A DNA stretch of 64,000 nucleotides from an uncultured Rhizobiaceae bacterium (GTDB lineage Bacteria; Pseudomonadota; Alphaproteobacteria; Rhizobiales; Rhizobiaceae), in the NCBI GenBank assembly GCA_951813045.1, contig CATOTF010000002.1, positions 1,116,001-1,180,000 on the forward strand, in the 5' to 3' direction. Position 1 is the stretch's first letter. Every line of letters starts with the position of its first letter. The notes under the pieces were generated by a model that made no database searches, was not told where the DNA came from, and saw only the letters and a program-made list of their open reading frames with translations. A program made the translations under genes and the position numbers. This document shows, piece by piece, positions 37,095 through 45,831 of this stretch.

Positions 37095-37925
37095 ATGGCG
37101 GAAATCCTTAAAATTAAAACTGCAGAAGAACTGGGAAAAGAGCTTTTATTCGCTCAAAAGCTGGACGGTGGTGTGCTGAGACTGGTGTTGAACAATCCGC
37201 CAGCCAACACACTTTCCGAAGAAATGTTGGATGCCCTGCAAGGTACGTTCGAAGACGCAGCTGACGATGATGATGTGCGTATCATTATCCTTGCAGCAAA
37301 CGGGCATTTGTTCTGTGCGGGTCATGACCTTAAGCAATTGACCAAGCGTCGGACAGATGAGGATGGTGGGAAAGCCTATTTCCTTTGGCTGATGGAAAAA
37401 TGCTCAACCCTGATGCAGACCATCGTCAATAATCCAAAGCCGGTCATCGCCGAGGTCAATGGACTGGCGACCGCTGCCGGTTGTCAGATTGTCGCCTCTT
37501 GCGATTTGGCAATTGCGTCGGAAGATGCAACTTTTTGCACACCCGGTGTCCATATTGGCCTGTTTTGCTCTACGCCTATGGTCGCCCTGTCGCGTAACGT
37601 GCACCGCAAACACGCCATGGAAATGCTGTTGACGGGCGAAGCAATTACTCCAAGTGACGCCCGTGAAATCGGACTAGTGAACCGCGTTGTACCGGTCGAA
37701 TATCTGCAACAGATTACACTGCAATACGCCCGAAACATCGCAAAGAAATCGAGCCACACCATTAGGGTCGGCAAACAGGCATTTTATCAACAAGCCGATA
37801 TGAATCTGGCTGATGCTTATGCCCATACCGCAGCGGTCATGACGGAAAATATGATGGCGGCAGACGCGGAAGAGGGTATTGGTGCTTTTTTGGAAAACCG
37901 CACGCCCGAATGGCGCGATGAGTAA
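37095..37925 (+). CDS. Crotonase-family enoyl-CoA hydratase (ECHDC3-like)
   Basis: 276 residues from ATG 37095, chosen because AAGGGAAGAG sits just upstream. Features: LVLNNPPANTLSEEML start, oxyanion segment NGHLFCAGHDLKQL, then GLATAAGCQIVASCDLAIASEDATF and TPGVHIGLFCSTPMV. These resemble ECHDC3-type proteins, for which the enzyme reaction is less clear than in classic crotonase. Heads a run with a CoA-binding protein 24 bases later and a nucleoside hydrolase. Confidence 0.9.
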   Translation: MAEILKIKTAEELGKELLFAQKLDGGVLRLVLNNPPANTLSEEMLDALQGTFEDAADDDDVRIIILAANGHLFCAGHDLKQLTKRRTDEDGGKAYFLWLMEKCSTLMQTIVNNPKPVIAEVNGLATAAGCQIVASCDLAIASEDATFCTPGVHIGLFCSTPMVALSRNVHRKHAMEMLLTGEAITPSDAREIGLVNRVVPVEYLQQITLQYARNIAKKSSHTIRVGKQAFYQQADMNLADAYAHTAAVMTENMMAADAEEGIGAFLENRTPEWRDE

Positions 37926-37949
37926 TCACCAGGACGAGTATTCATCAAA

Positions 37950-38480
37950 ATGAGTGACCACGACAATTACAGCGACGCGCATATTCGCGACATTCTGGCC
38001 AGCGTTAGATCGATTGCGATGATTGGCGCGAGTGCAAACAAAGTGCGTCCGTCCTATTTTGCGGCAACCTATCTGATCGCGAAGGGCTATGACCTATATC
38101 CCATCAATGTTGGTCAAGCGGGCAATGAAATTGCGGGTGTTATGACCTACGCGAGCCTTGGTGATCTGCCCGAGCCCGTTGATATGGTCGATGTCTTTCG
38201 CCGTGCAGAGGCTTTGCCGGGCATTGTGGATGAAATCATGGCAATGCCACATTTGCCAAAAATTGTCTGGCTTCAGTTGGGAATTCGCGATGATAACATT
38301 GCCAGGAAGTTGGAAGCAGAGGGCATGACTGTCATTCAAAACCGCTGCCCGAAGATTGAATATGGTCGCCATTGTGGTGAAATCGCCTGGGTTGGCGTCA
38401 ACCGTCGTATTATTTCAGCGAAAAAGCCGATCTTGAAACCGGGCTATCAACATTTCACACTCGAGGGCCAACATGCCTGA
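37950..38480 (+). CDS. CoA-binding domain protein (YccU-like)
   Basis: Soluble Rossmann-fold protein, 176 residues, of the small CoA_binding_2 family. It has the typical VRSIAMIGASANKVRPSY nucleotide loop, GYDLYPINVG, then VDMVDVFRRAEALPGIVDE, KIVWLQLGI and NRCPKIEYGRH with the conserved Cys. Function beyond CoA binding is unknown. Overlaps the next gene by 8 bases, so the two are coupled. Confidence 0.9.
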   Translation: MSDHDNYSDAHIRDILASVRSIAMIGASANKVRPSYFAATYLIAKGYDLYPINVGQAGNEIAGVMTYASLGDLPEPVDMVDVFRRAEALPGIVDEIMAMPHLPKIVWLQLGIRDDNIARKLEAEGMTVIQNRCPKIEYGRHCGEIAWVGVNRRIISAKKPILKPGYQHFTLEGQHA

Positions 38481-39414
38481 TCAACGATCCATTATAATTG
38501 ATACTGACCCCGGACAGGATGACGCCATTGCGATCATGTTGGCTTTGGCCAGCCCTGAACTGGATGTTTTGGGCATTACTGCCGTTGCCGGGAACGTGCC
38601 GCTTGATCTTACGGAAAAGAACGCCCGCATAATCTGCGAACTATGCGTCAGGCCGGATATCAAGGTATTTGCGGGTGCGGACAGGCCCATACGCCATGAT
38701 CTGGTGACGGCGGAACATGTTCACGGAAAGACCGGCCTTGATGGTCCTGATTTGCCGGAACCAACCATGCCTTTACAGGAGCAGCACGGGGTCGACTTCC
38801 TAATCGAAACGGTTCTCGCCAGTCCTGAAAAATCCGTCACAATATGCGCCCTGGGACCTCTCACAAACGTAGCGCAGGCGATTGAACGGGAACCTTCATT
38901 CGCTACCCGGGTACATGAAATAGTTTTGATGGGAGGAGGCCTGTTTGAAGGCGGGAATATTACGCCTGCGGCTGAATTCAACATCTATGTGGACCCAGAG
39001 GCGGCCGACATTGTTTTCAGTTCGGGTGCAAAAATTACAGTCCTGCCGCTTGATGTGACCCATAAGGCGATCACCGACAAAGACCGGCTGGCAGTATTCA
39101 AAAACATGAAAACTCCGGTTGGTGATGCTGCGGCAAGCCTGCTTGGTTTTTACGAGCGTTTTGATGTCGATAAATACGGGTCGGAGGGCGGTCCGCTCCA
39201 CGATCCCAACGTGATTGCCTGGCTGCTGGTCCCGACAATATACGAAGGGCGGCACATCAATGTTGAGATTGAAACAACCTCTGACCTGACCCGCGGAATG
39301 ACCGTTGCTGACTGGTGGGGAGTCACGGACCGGCCCGAAAACTGCTTTTACGTGCGCGATTTGGACGATGCCCGATTTTTCGCGCTGCTGCATGAAAGAT
39401 TAGCCACTTTATAA
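38473..39414 (+). CDS. Nucleoside hydrolase (IunH-type)
   Basis: Ca2+-dependent hydrolase that splits nucleosides into base and ribose, 313 residues. The DTDPGQDDAIAIMLAL motif at the start binds the metal and ribose; later EIVLMGGGL and EFNIYVDPEAAD complete the site. Specificity (purine, pyrimidine or a related ligand) is not evident. Third gene of the 37-39 kb run; a separate promoter for metY follows. Confidence 0.93.
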   Translation: MPDQRSIIIDTDPGQDDAIAIMLALASPELDVLGITAVAGNVPLDLTEKNARIICELCVRPDIKVFAGADRPIRHDLVTAEHVHGKTGLDGPDLPEPTMPLQEQHGVDFLIETVLASPEKSVTICALGPLTNVAQAIEREPSFATRVHEIVLMGGGLFEGGNITPAAEFNIYVDPEAADIVFSSGAKITVLPLDVTHKAITDKDRLAVFKNMKTPVGDAAASLLGFYERFDVDKYGSEGGPLHDPNVIAWLLVPTIYEGRHINVEIETTSDLTRGMTVADWWGVTDRPENCFYVRDLDDARFFALLHERLATL

Positions 39415-39511
39415 ATAGGCTTTGCTTTGTTGATGAAGGAATGCGGCCTCAAATCGATAGGGATCGCGCAATATATTCCTCCCGACGATCAACCATGCGC
39501 ACATTCAACCT

Positions 39512-39540
39512 TTGACGTAAGCGCTTCTCTGCCTGATAAC
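39512..39540 (+). promoter_or_regulatory. Putative sigma70 promoter for metY
   Basis: TTGACG (39512-39517), exactly 17 bases, GATAAC (39535-39540). The start near 39547 leaves a leader of only about 34 bases to the ATG, which carries GGAGAGG as ribosome binding site. Confidence 0.6.
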
Positions 39541-39580
39541 AAACTTCAGTTATTTCGCTTGCCCTAATTGGAGAGGTTAT

Positions 39581-40861
39581 ATGAGCAACGAACCCGGATT
39601 TGACACACTAGCAATTCACGCAGGCGCCCAGCCTGACCCGGCAACGGGGGCAAGAATTACGCCCATCTACCAAACAGCATCTTTTGTTTTTGATGATGTG
39701 GACCACGCTGCAGCTCTTTTTGGACTGCAGGCGTTCGGTAACATCTATACGCGTATCACAAACCCAACCACAGCGGTGCTGGAAGAACGGGTTGCCGCGT
39801 TGGAAGGCGGAACTGCGGCACTTGCTGTTGCCTCGGGACACGCGGCCCAATTGATTGTTATGCATGCACTTATGCAACCGGGCGATGAATTTATCGCGTC
39901 AAGAAAACTCTACGGTGGTTCGATCAACCAGTTTGGTCAGAGCTTTAAGTCATTTGATTGGCACGTAAAATGGGCCGAAGGTACGGCTGCGTCAGATTTC
40001 GAGGCGCAGATCACACCAAAAACCAAAGCAATATTCATCGAAAGCCTCGCCAACCCCGGCGGTGTGGTGATGGATATCAATGGCATCGCTGAAGTGGCCC
40101 GTAAACATCACGTCCCGCTGATTGTCGATAACACGATGGCCACGCCTTACTTGTGTCGGCCAATTGAGCACGGCGCTGATATTGTCGTTGAAAGCCTGAC
40201 AAAATTCCTCGCCGGTCACGGTAATTCCATGGGCGGCATCATCGTTGATGGAGGAACGTTTGATTGGGGCAAGGACAACCGGTATCCCGTGCTGACACAA
40301 CCACGCCCTGAATATAATGATATCGTTCTGGCGGAAACTTTTGGCAATTTTGCTTTCGCCATCGCCTGCCGTGTTCTGGGCCTGCGCGATCTTGGGCCAG
40401 CGATCTCGCCGTTCAATGCGTTCCAGATTATCACTGGAATAGAAACTCTGGCCCTGCGGATGCAACGTCACTGCGACAACGCCTTGAAAGTTGCTGAGTA
40501 TCTCGAGGGCCACGACAAAGTGGAATGGGTGTCTTACGCCGGACTTCAATCAGACGAGCACAACAAACTCCAAAAGCAATATATGCCCAAAGGAGCAGGG
40601 GGCGTGTTCACCTTTGGTGTGAAGGGTGGATATGAAGCTGGCGTTAGCCTTGTCTCGAATGTCCAGATTTTCTCACACCTGGCCAATATCGGCGATACCC
40701 GTTCTCTGGTTATTCATCCCGCGTCAACGACTCACAGGCAGTTGGACGACGATCAACAAAAAGCCGCCGGTGCCGGGGCTGACGTGATCCGGGTTTCAAT
40801 TGGCATTGAAGATGCTGATGATCTAATCGCAGATTTGGCGCAGGCGCTTAAACAGCTTTAA
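39581..40861 (+). CDS. metY: O-acetylhomoserine aminocarboxypropyltransferase (sulfhydrylase)
   Basis: PLP enzyme of the Cys/Met metabolism family that makes homocysteine from O-acetylhomoserine and sulfide. 426 residues, fitting MetY rather than the shorter MetZ/MetB. The PLP Lys is K208 in SLTKFLAGHG; phosphate-binding residues lie in YTRITNPTTAVLEERVAALEGG and ASGHAAQ. Homoserine dehydrogenase, the source of homoserine, is encoded just downstream, which supports a methionine role. Confidence 0.95.
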   Translation: MSNEPGFDTLAIHAGAQPDPATGARITPIYQTASFVFDDVDHAAALFGLQAFGNIYTRITNPTTAVLEERVAALEGGTAALAVASGHAAQLIVMHALMQPGDEFIASRKLYGGSINQFGQSFKSFDWHVKWAEGTAASDFEAQITPKTKAIFIESLANPGGVVMDINGIAEVARKHHVPLIVDNTMATPYLCRPIEHGADIVVESLTKFLAGHGNSMGGIIVDGGTFDWGKDNRYPVLTQPRPEYNDIVLAETFGNFAFAIACRVLGLRDLGPAISPFNAFQIITGIETLALRMQRHCDNALKVAEYLEGHDKVEWVSYAGLQSDEHNKLQKQYMPKGAGGVFTFGVKGGYEAGVSLVSNVQIFSHLANIGDTRSLVIHPASTTHRQLDDDQQKAAGAGADVIRVSIGIEDADDLIADLAQALKQL

Positions 40862-40879
40862 CCATCGAACACTCAAATA

Positions 40880-40921
40880 AAGTTCACGCTTGCGCCATAA
40901 ATATGCTGTAGGCGTGAACTT
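40880..40921 (+). repeat. 10-bp inverted repeat at the lipoprotein start
   Basis: AAGTTCACGC (40880-40889) and GCGTGAACTT (40912-40921), perfect arms with 22 bases between, ending directly at the ATG. Either an mRNA hairpin covering the ribosome binding area (TAGG at 40909-40912) or a binding site for a dimeric regulator. It lies 18 bases after the metY stop. Confidence 0.6.
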
Positions 40922-41320
40922 ATGAGTTACAAAGTGCCAGTACATTTATATAAAAAGAATTTTTCCCTGTTGTTTGTAGCAATTGGGTTGGTTGGTTGTA
41001 TTACAACCTCGCCCGATGCCCTGTTGTCGGTAACACCGGCAGATACCGCTGAATCAGCTGAACCCTTGGGGCAGCCAAAGAAAACCGGTGAGTTCCCCAC
41101 TATTGGTCAAGTGCCAACGGGCCAAACCAAACAAATAACACCCACGCAACGTGCAATTGCAAAAAAGGAATTGTCGCGAGATGTAGCGCCTGCTCAAAAG
41201 CAGGCTGCCCAGACTACCCGAGCTCAATATCTCAAGGAAGTCGAACAGCTGCGAAAACTTGCGGCTAACCGCGAAAAACAACTGCAGGATGAGATTGAAG
41301 GCGATAGTGACTTCAATTAG
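40922..41320 (+). CDS. Small hypothetical lipoprotein
   Basis: 132 residues. Basic start, hydrophobic run SLLFVAIGLVGC with a lipobox LVGC (lipid Cys 26). The mature part is low-complexity: Ala/Pro/Thr-rich, then a C-terminal helical, charged region (QYLKEVEQLRKLAANREKQLQDEIEGD) that may form a coiled coil. No family is recognised. It lies between metY and hom on the same strand and is probably an outer- or inner-membrane anchored lipoprotein. Confidence 0.75.
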   Translation: MSYKVPVHLYKKNFSLLFVAIGLVGCITTSPDALLSVTPADTAESAEPLGQPKKTGEFPTIGQVPTGQTKQITPTQRAIAKKELSRDVAPAQKQAAQTTRAQYLKEVEQLRKLAANREKQLQDEIEGDSDFN

Positions 41321-41406
41321 GGGTTTCTCGGCTATTTTCGTTGCAAATTTCGAGTAAAAGAGGCAATCAGCGCACATCTGGTTCTCCTAAACGAAATGCG
41401 TTTTCC

Positions 41407-42723
41407 ATGAGCAATTCTCTTCGCATCGGTATCGCGGGTGTTGGCACTGTTGGTGCATCTCTAGTTCGCCTCGTCCAGGAAAAACACGAGATGCTCACCC
41501 AACGTTGTGGGCGTCCAATAACTGTTACAGGTGTTAACGCGCGGTCAAAAAACAAGGACCGTGGTGTTCCGCTTGATGATTACAAATGGTTTGATGATCC
41601 TGCAGAACTTGCCAAAGATGATAATATCGATGTTTTTGTAGAGCTCATGGGCGGGGAAGATGATCCGGCCTATGGCGCTGTAAAAGCCGCCCTCAATGCT
41701 GGCAAACATGTCGTGACGGCCAACAAAGCCCTGTTAGCCAAACACGGCGTTGAATTGGCCGAACTTGCCGAAGCAAACGGACTTTTGCTGAATTTTGAAG
41801 CGGCCGTTGCGGGTGGCATTCCGATAATCAAAGTCATGCGGGAATCGCTGACCGCTAACACAGTCAGTCGTGTTTCGGGCATAATGAATGGAACTTGCAA
41901 TTACATCCTCACCCGGATGGAAGAAGATGGTTTAACGTTCGAAGAATGCCTGAAAGATGCACAGGAACTCGGGTTTGCGGAAGCTGACCCGACATTTGAT
42001 ATCGAAGGCAACGACACCCTCCACAAACTGGCGCTCTTGGCCAGTTTGTCGTTTGGAACCAAGGTTGCACAGGACGCGATCTACCTTGAGGGAATCACCA
42101 AAATTACCTTGGAAGATATTGAAGCTGCTAAAGACCTGGGGTTCCGCATAAAACTTCTGGGTATCGCTGCACGCACCCCCGATGGGGTTGAAAGTCGTGT
42201 ACATCCGGCAATGGTGCCGCTTGGTTCACCAATTGCCGAAATAGGCGGAGTGACAAATGCTGTTATTGTTGAAACTGACACATTGGGCAGCATAATGATG
42301 TCTGGGCCCGGTGCAGGGGGTGATGCAACAGCGTCAGCAGCAGCCGGTGATTTGTGCGACATTGCAAAATCTAAACCCGGTCACCAACACGGTCCGGTAC
42401 TTGGGCAACCTGCTGCAACCCTCATTCCCCATGAACGGGCGCCTATGCGTAGCCATGCCGGAGGATATTTTATTCGCCTGACGGTTATCGACAAGCCAGG
42501 GACAATGGCCGCAATTGCTACGCGAATGGCAGAGCAGGAAATCTCGCTGGAAAGCATCGTTCAAAGAAGAGGCAAAGTTGATACAAGTAACGAGCAAGCA
42601 CCCATTATTCTCATAACCCATGAGACAACGGAACAAGCCATCAAAACGGCGCTTGAGGCTGTAAAGGCGGACGGACCTCTCATTGGTGATGCGCAGATGA
42701 TTCGAATTGAAAAACTAGGATAA
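41407..42723 (+). CDS. hom: Homoserine dehydrogenase
   Basis: NAD(P)-dependent enzyme making homoserine from aspartate semialdehyde, the branch point to Thr and Met. 438 residues from ATG 41407. Dinucleotide loop IGIAGVGTVGASL; catalytic segment includes GIMNGTCNYIL and the later GFAEADPTFDIEG; a C-terminal ACT domain (RLTVIDKPGTMAAIATRMAEQEISLESIVQ) allows feedback by threonine. A start at 41341 would add 22 residues that do not match the family. Confidence 0.96.
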   Translation: MSNSLRIGIAGVGTVGASLVRLVQEKHEMLTQRCGRPITVTGVNARSKNKDRGVPLDDYKWFDDPAELAKDDNIDVFVELMGGEDDPAYGAVKAALNAGKHVVTANKALLAKHGVELAELAEANGLLLNFEAAVAGGIPIIKVMRESLTANTVSRVSGIMNGTCNYILTRMEEDGLTFEECLKDAQELGFAEADPTFDIEGNDTLHKLALLASLSFGTKVAQDAIYLEGITKITLEDIEAAKDLGFRIKLLGIAARTPDGVESRVHPAMVPLGSPIAEIGGVTNAVIVETDTLGSIMMSGPGAGGDATASAAAGDLCDIAKSKPGHQHGPVLGQPAATLIPHERAPMRSHAGGYFIRLTVIDKPGTMAAIATRMAEQEISLESIVQRRGKVDTSNEQAPIILITHETTEQAIKTALEAVKADGPLIGDAQMIRIEKLG

Positions 42724-42766
42724 CGTATTGTTATCGCTTAATAAATTATCCTCTATTTAGATAGAA

Positions 42767-43765
42767 ATGGAACCTTCCTACATGGTAATGTCATCACACC
42801 CAAAAGCTGCCCATCTCGACCGTATGCTCACAATGGAGATGGCGCGTGTGGTAGAAGCGGCCGCTGTCGCTGCTGCTCGTGAGCGTGGGCAGGGCGACGA
42901 GAAAAAAGCGGACCAGGTTGCCGTCGATGCCATGCGCCGAGAACTCAATAATCTACCGATCAGTGGACGCATCGTCATCGGTGAGGGCGAGCGTGATGAA
43001 GCGCCCATGCTTTATATTGGTGAAGAGGTTGGCTATGGCGGACCGGAAGTTGATATAGCCCTTGATCCGCTTGAGGGCACAACGATCTGTGCGAAAAACC
43101 AACCAAATTCACTGGCGGTAATCGCAATCGCGGAACGTGGCAAACTGCTTTATGCGCCCGATGTTTACATGGATAAAATTGCTATCGGCCCCGGTTATCC
43201 CGCAGGCACCATCAATATCGATGCGTCTCCAACTGAAAACCTAAATGCTGTTGCGAAGGCAAAAGGTTGTAAGGTCTCGGAAGTGTCAACCTGTGTTATG
43301 GACCGTACGCGTCATACTAAACTCATAGAGGAAGTTCGCGCCGCCGGCGCGGCTATTCGATTGATTGGAGATGGCGATGTTGCAGGTATCATCCACACCA
43401 CCGATCCTGACGAGACGGGTATTGATCTTTACATGGGTATTGGTGGTGCGCCGGAAGGTGTGTTGGCCGCCGCCGCGTTGCGCTGCACAGGTGGTCAAAT
43501 GCAGGGACGACTCATTTTGGATACACCTGAAAAAGAAGCGCGTGCTGCGAAAATGGGCGTGTCCGAACCCAATAAAGCTTATACAATGGATGAAATGGCG
43601 CAGGGTGACGTGTTGTTTGCTGCCTGTGGTGTGACTGATGGCAATATGTTGCGCGGTGTTAAATTTGCAAATGACGGCATCTACACCCACACCGTTGCCA
43701 TGCGCTCTTCAACCGGCACAATTCGCTGGGTTGATGGCAAACACGCCGTCTCAAGCAAGTTTTAG
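42767..43765 (+). CDS. glpX: Class II fructose-1,6-bisphosphatase
   Basis: Gluconeogenic phosphatase (GlpX type), about 332 residues. Metal and substrate signatures: [16 protein letters not shown] and [14 protein letters not shown], then [13 protein letters not shown] and [15 protein letters not shown]. The exact start is uncertain; 42767 is used, but in-frame ATG codons at 42782 and 42788 are also possible as none has a strong ribosome binding site. In many relatives recJ follows hom-glpX; here it does not. Confidence 0.95.
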   Translation: MEPSYMVMSSHPKAAHLDRMLTMEMARVVEAAAVAAARERGQGDEKKADQVAVDAMRRELNNLPISGRIVIGEGERDEAPMLYIGEEVGYGGPEVDIALDPLEGTTICAKNQPNSLAVIAIAERGKLLYAPDVYMDKIAIGPGYPAGTINIDASPTENLNAVAKAKGCKVSEVSTCVMDRTRHTKLIEEVRAAGAAIRLIGDGDVAGIIHTTDPDETGIDLYMGIGGAPEGVLAAAALRCTGGQMQGRLILDTPEKEARAAKMGVSEPNKAYTMDEMAQGDVLFAACGVTDGNMLRGVKFANDGIYTHTVAMRSSTGTIRWVDGKHAVSSKF

Positions 43766-43935
43766 TCGTAACAACACATCGAAATTGGGTCAAAATTCAT
43801 TAAATGATTTTACACAGTCGAAATCAGATTCTTAGGCAACCGAATAACTATTCGCGATGCACCATTCTAAGCACACGCCGGTAAACCGGCATTTGGTAGT
43901 TAGATGACTATTGGAGCGTTTTAATACTGCGGGTT
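43766..43935. other. Intergenic region after glpX with a short hairpin
   Basis: A GCCGG-TAAA-CCGGC stem (43877-43890) lies about 110 bases past the glpX stop. There is no T-run, so it is only a weak terminator candidate. The last 20 bases should hold the RNA ligase ribosome binding site, which is poor. Confidence 0.35.
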
Positions 43936-44568
43936 ATGGCAATGAAAAAATATGGCCGTACTTATCACCTTCCAATTTCCCCCGGTGTCATGAATGATGA
44001 CAAAATCCTGCAGGAGATGTCTGTACTGACAGCTGCAGAAGATGTTGTATTCACTGAGAAAATGGACGGAGAGAATACAACAATACATTCTGGAGGATGC
44101 CACGCACGCAGCCCGGATAGCGGTTATCATGCATCCCGTGACTGGATGAAGGCTTATGCTGCGGGAATGTCGATGACCCTTGCTGAGAATGAGCGAATTG
44201 TCGGTGAATACCTGTTTGCCCAACACTCCGTTGCCTATGATAATTTACCGACCTATTTTCTCGGGTTTGCGTGGATCATAGGTAGTACGATTCAAAGTTG
44301 GGACGCGACATTGAGGCGGTTCGATGCCTTGGGTATAAAACCCGTCCCGCTATTGCGTCGTGGACCATTTAACGACGATGCCATCAATGGGGTGTTGGCC
44401 GGTTTGGATTTAGGGCGCCAAGAGGGCTTTGTTGTTAGAGAAACTTCCAGCTTTGATGAAACGGAAATGGGAACTCACATGGCAAAATATGTTCGTGCTG
44501 ATCATGTGCAAAGTGAAAGTCACTGGATGCAAACGGAAATCACCCAAAACGGGTTGCGAACAAAATAG
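43936..44568 (+). CDS. RNA ligase family protein (Rnl2-like nucleotidyltransferase domain)
   Basis: Covalent nucleotidyltransferase of the RNA ligase superfamily, 210 residues. Motif I is EKMDGEN with the AMP-accepting Lys at 42; motif III is in RIVGEYLFAQHSVAY; FLGFAWI fits IIIa; motif IV is EGFVVR (163-168) and motif V is KYVR (184-187). Only the catalytic domain is present; there is no clear C-terminal specificity domain. The ATG at 43936 is followed by a second at 43942. No RNA repair partner such as polynucleotide kinase or RtcB is adjacent. The substrate (tRNA breaks, RNA nicks, or something else) is unknown. Confidence 0.85.
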   Translation: MAMKKYGRTYHLPISPGVMNDDKILQEMSVLTAAEDVVFTEKMDGENTTIHSGGCHARSPDSGYHASRDWMKAYAAGMSMTLAENERIVGEYLFAQHSVAYDNLPTYFLGFAWIIGSTIQSWDATLRRFDALGIKPVPLLRRGPFNDDAINGVLAGLDLGRQEGFVVRETSSFDETEMGTHMAKYVRADHVQSESHWMQTEITQNGLRTK

Positions 44569-44789
44569 AGATGGATTCCGGCGAAGTGCAGAAAAGCACT
44601 CCAACGTCAGAAGTGCCGAGCGGCAGCGTGAAATCTCCAATATTATTTCGAAGCTGACCTTCACAGAACATGTTGGTAGTTATTTTTTAGGTGTTGCACC
44701 GCGGGGATTTTTATAAATTTTTATGCTCATTTCATCCTTGCACACACCAGAGCGGGTTACGTAATCCACGAGCGTTGCTAATCACTTTA
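44569..44789. other. Intergenic region between RNA ligase and LysR gene
   Basis: Convergent ends. A short AGTGC/GCACT hairpin is near 44595-44612; the rest is AT-rich with no T-run after a stem. No gene is seen. Confidence 0.4.
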
Positions 44790-45671
44790 TTAAAACTGAA
44801 CTCTCAGCCAGTCTTTGAAGGCCGCCGACGCCGGGGATAGTTCTTTGGAGGATTTTCCTTCAATCAGATAATGAGATTGTCCCAAAGCGACCCTGTCGCC
44901 AACAATCTTGATCGGGCTGCCGGATTGGATTGTACGTTCAGCAAACCGCTCAATAACTATCGCGCATCCCAAATTGCAGGCTGCCATCTCACAAGCGGCA
45001 ACGGACGTATCGACGAGCAGGCGAGTTGAGCGAACATCGTGCGTCATTCCATGTGCTGAAAGATATCGCGACCAGTGATCATCATACCCTAATATATGGA
45101 TAGGGTATACCGCTGTAAGATCTTCAATAGAATTGACATCTTGTTCCAAATCCAACCCACAGACCGGCACAATGTACTCGTCAGACAACTTCACAGAATT
45201 ATCGACCGGGTGGTTGCTGGGAGCCAGTTTGATATCCACGTCAATTGCCTGAGTCTCAACTGCATCAATCCATATTGCAGTCACAAATTTGATTCCGATA
45301 CCAGGGTGCAATTCCTGAAAGTTCTTCAATCTCGGCGTAAGCCACATGATCAATGCCATGGAAGAGCGCACAACAATCGTACTCCTCAGATCAGGTCCAA
45401 ATAATCCGTGGGTTGAGTGCGCAAGCGCTTCAAGTGTATCGCGAACTGATGGCAAGTAAGCCTTGCCCATTTCTGTGAGTTGGATGCTTTTCGCCCGGCG
45501 GATGAACAGGTCATGGCCGAGTTTTGTTTCTAAGGCTTTGATCTGGAGGCTTACGGCAGTTTGGGTAAGTCCCAATTCCTTGCTGGCCGCCGTGAAGCCA
45601 GCACACCGGGCAACAGCTTCAAATGTGCGGAGCCAATTGAGGTTCAGGTGGCGGTTTGAGTTTGTTGCCAT
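44790..45671 (-). CDS. LysR-family transcriptional regulator (GcvA-like)
   Basis: 293 residues. N-terminal winged helix-turn-helix: LNWLRTFEAVARCAGFTAASKELGLTQTAVSLQIKALE, followed by the linker helix and the effector-binding part (RSSMALIMWLTPRLKNFQELHPG). The GcvA/AmpR-like start (LNWLRTFEAVAR) is visible. It is divergent from the oxygenase-isochorismatase pair with a 160-base gap, so it most likely regulates them. Its own promoter region carries GTTC-N4-GAAC. Confidence 0.9.
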   Translation of the reverse strand: MATNSNRHLNLNWLRTFEAVARCAGFTAASKELGLTQTAVSLQIKALETKLGHDLFIRRAKSIQLTEMGKAYLPSVRDTLEALAHSTHGLFGPDLRSTIVVRSSMALIMWLTPRLKNFQELHPGIGIKFVTAIWIDAVETQAIDVDIKLAPSNHPVDNSVKLSDEYIVPVCGLDLEQDVNSIEDLTAVYPIHILGYDDHWSRYLSAHGMTHDVRSTRLLVDTSVAACEMAACNLGCAIVIERFAERTIQSGSPIKIVGDRVALGQSHYLIEGKSSKELSPASAAFKDWLRVQF

Positions 45672-45682
45672 AAATAATTTTG

Positions 45683-45694
45683 GTTCATACGAAC
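45683..45694. promoter_or_regulatory. Candidate LysR operator between the divergent genes
   Basis: Perfect short dyad GTTCATACGAAC (GTTC-N4-GAAC), 12 bases upstream of the LysR start, in an AT-rich stretch. LysR sites often include a T-N11-A dyad; this is the clearest symmetrical element in the shared promoter region. Binding is not shown. Confidence 0.35.
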
Positions 45695-45831
45695 ATTATA
45701 TTTCGTTTTATTTCTGAACGCTCAACAGCCAAATTACAACACCGATAGCAAATCAGCCAAACAATTGGATTGGTCAAACCTCGATTTGTTGGCGTGAGGA
45801 ACACCGGCTCCGAGATCAGAGAGAGAATCTC

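Noticed and set aside
39415-39580. Possible SAM riboswitch before metY
   Set aside because: The best promoter leaves only about 34 bases of leader, and the SAM-II core sequence is not seen.
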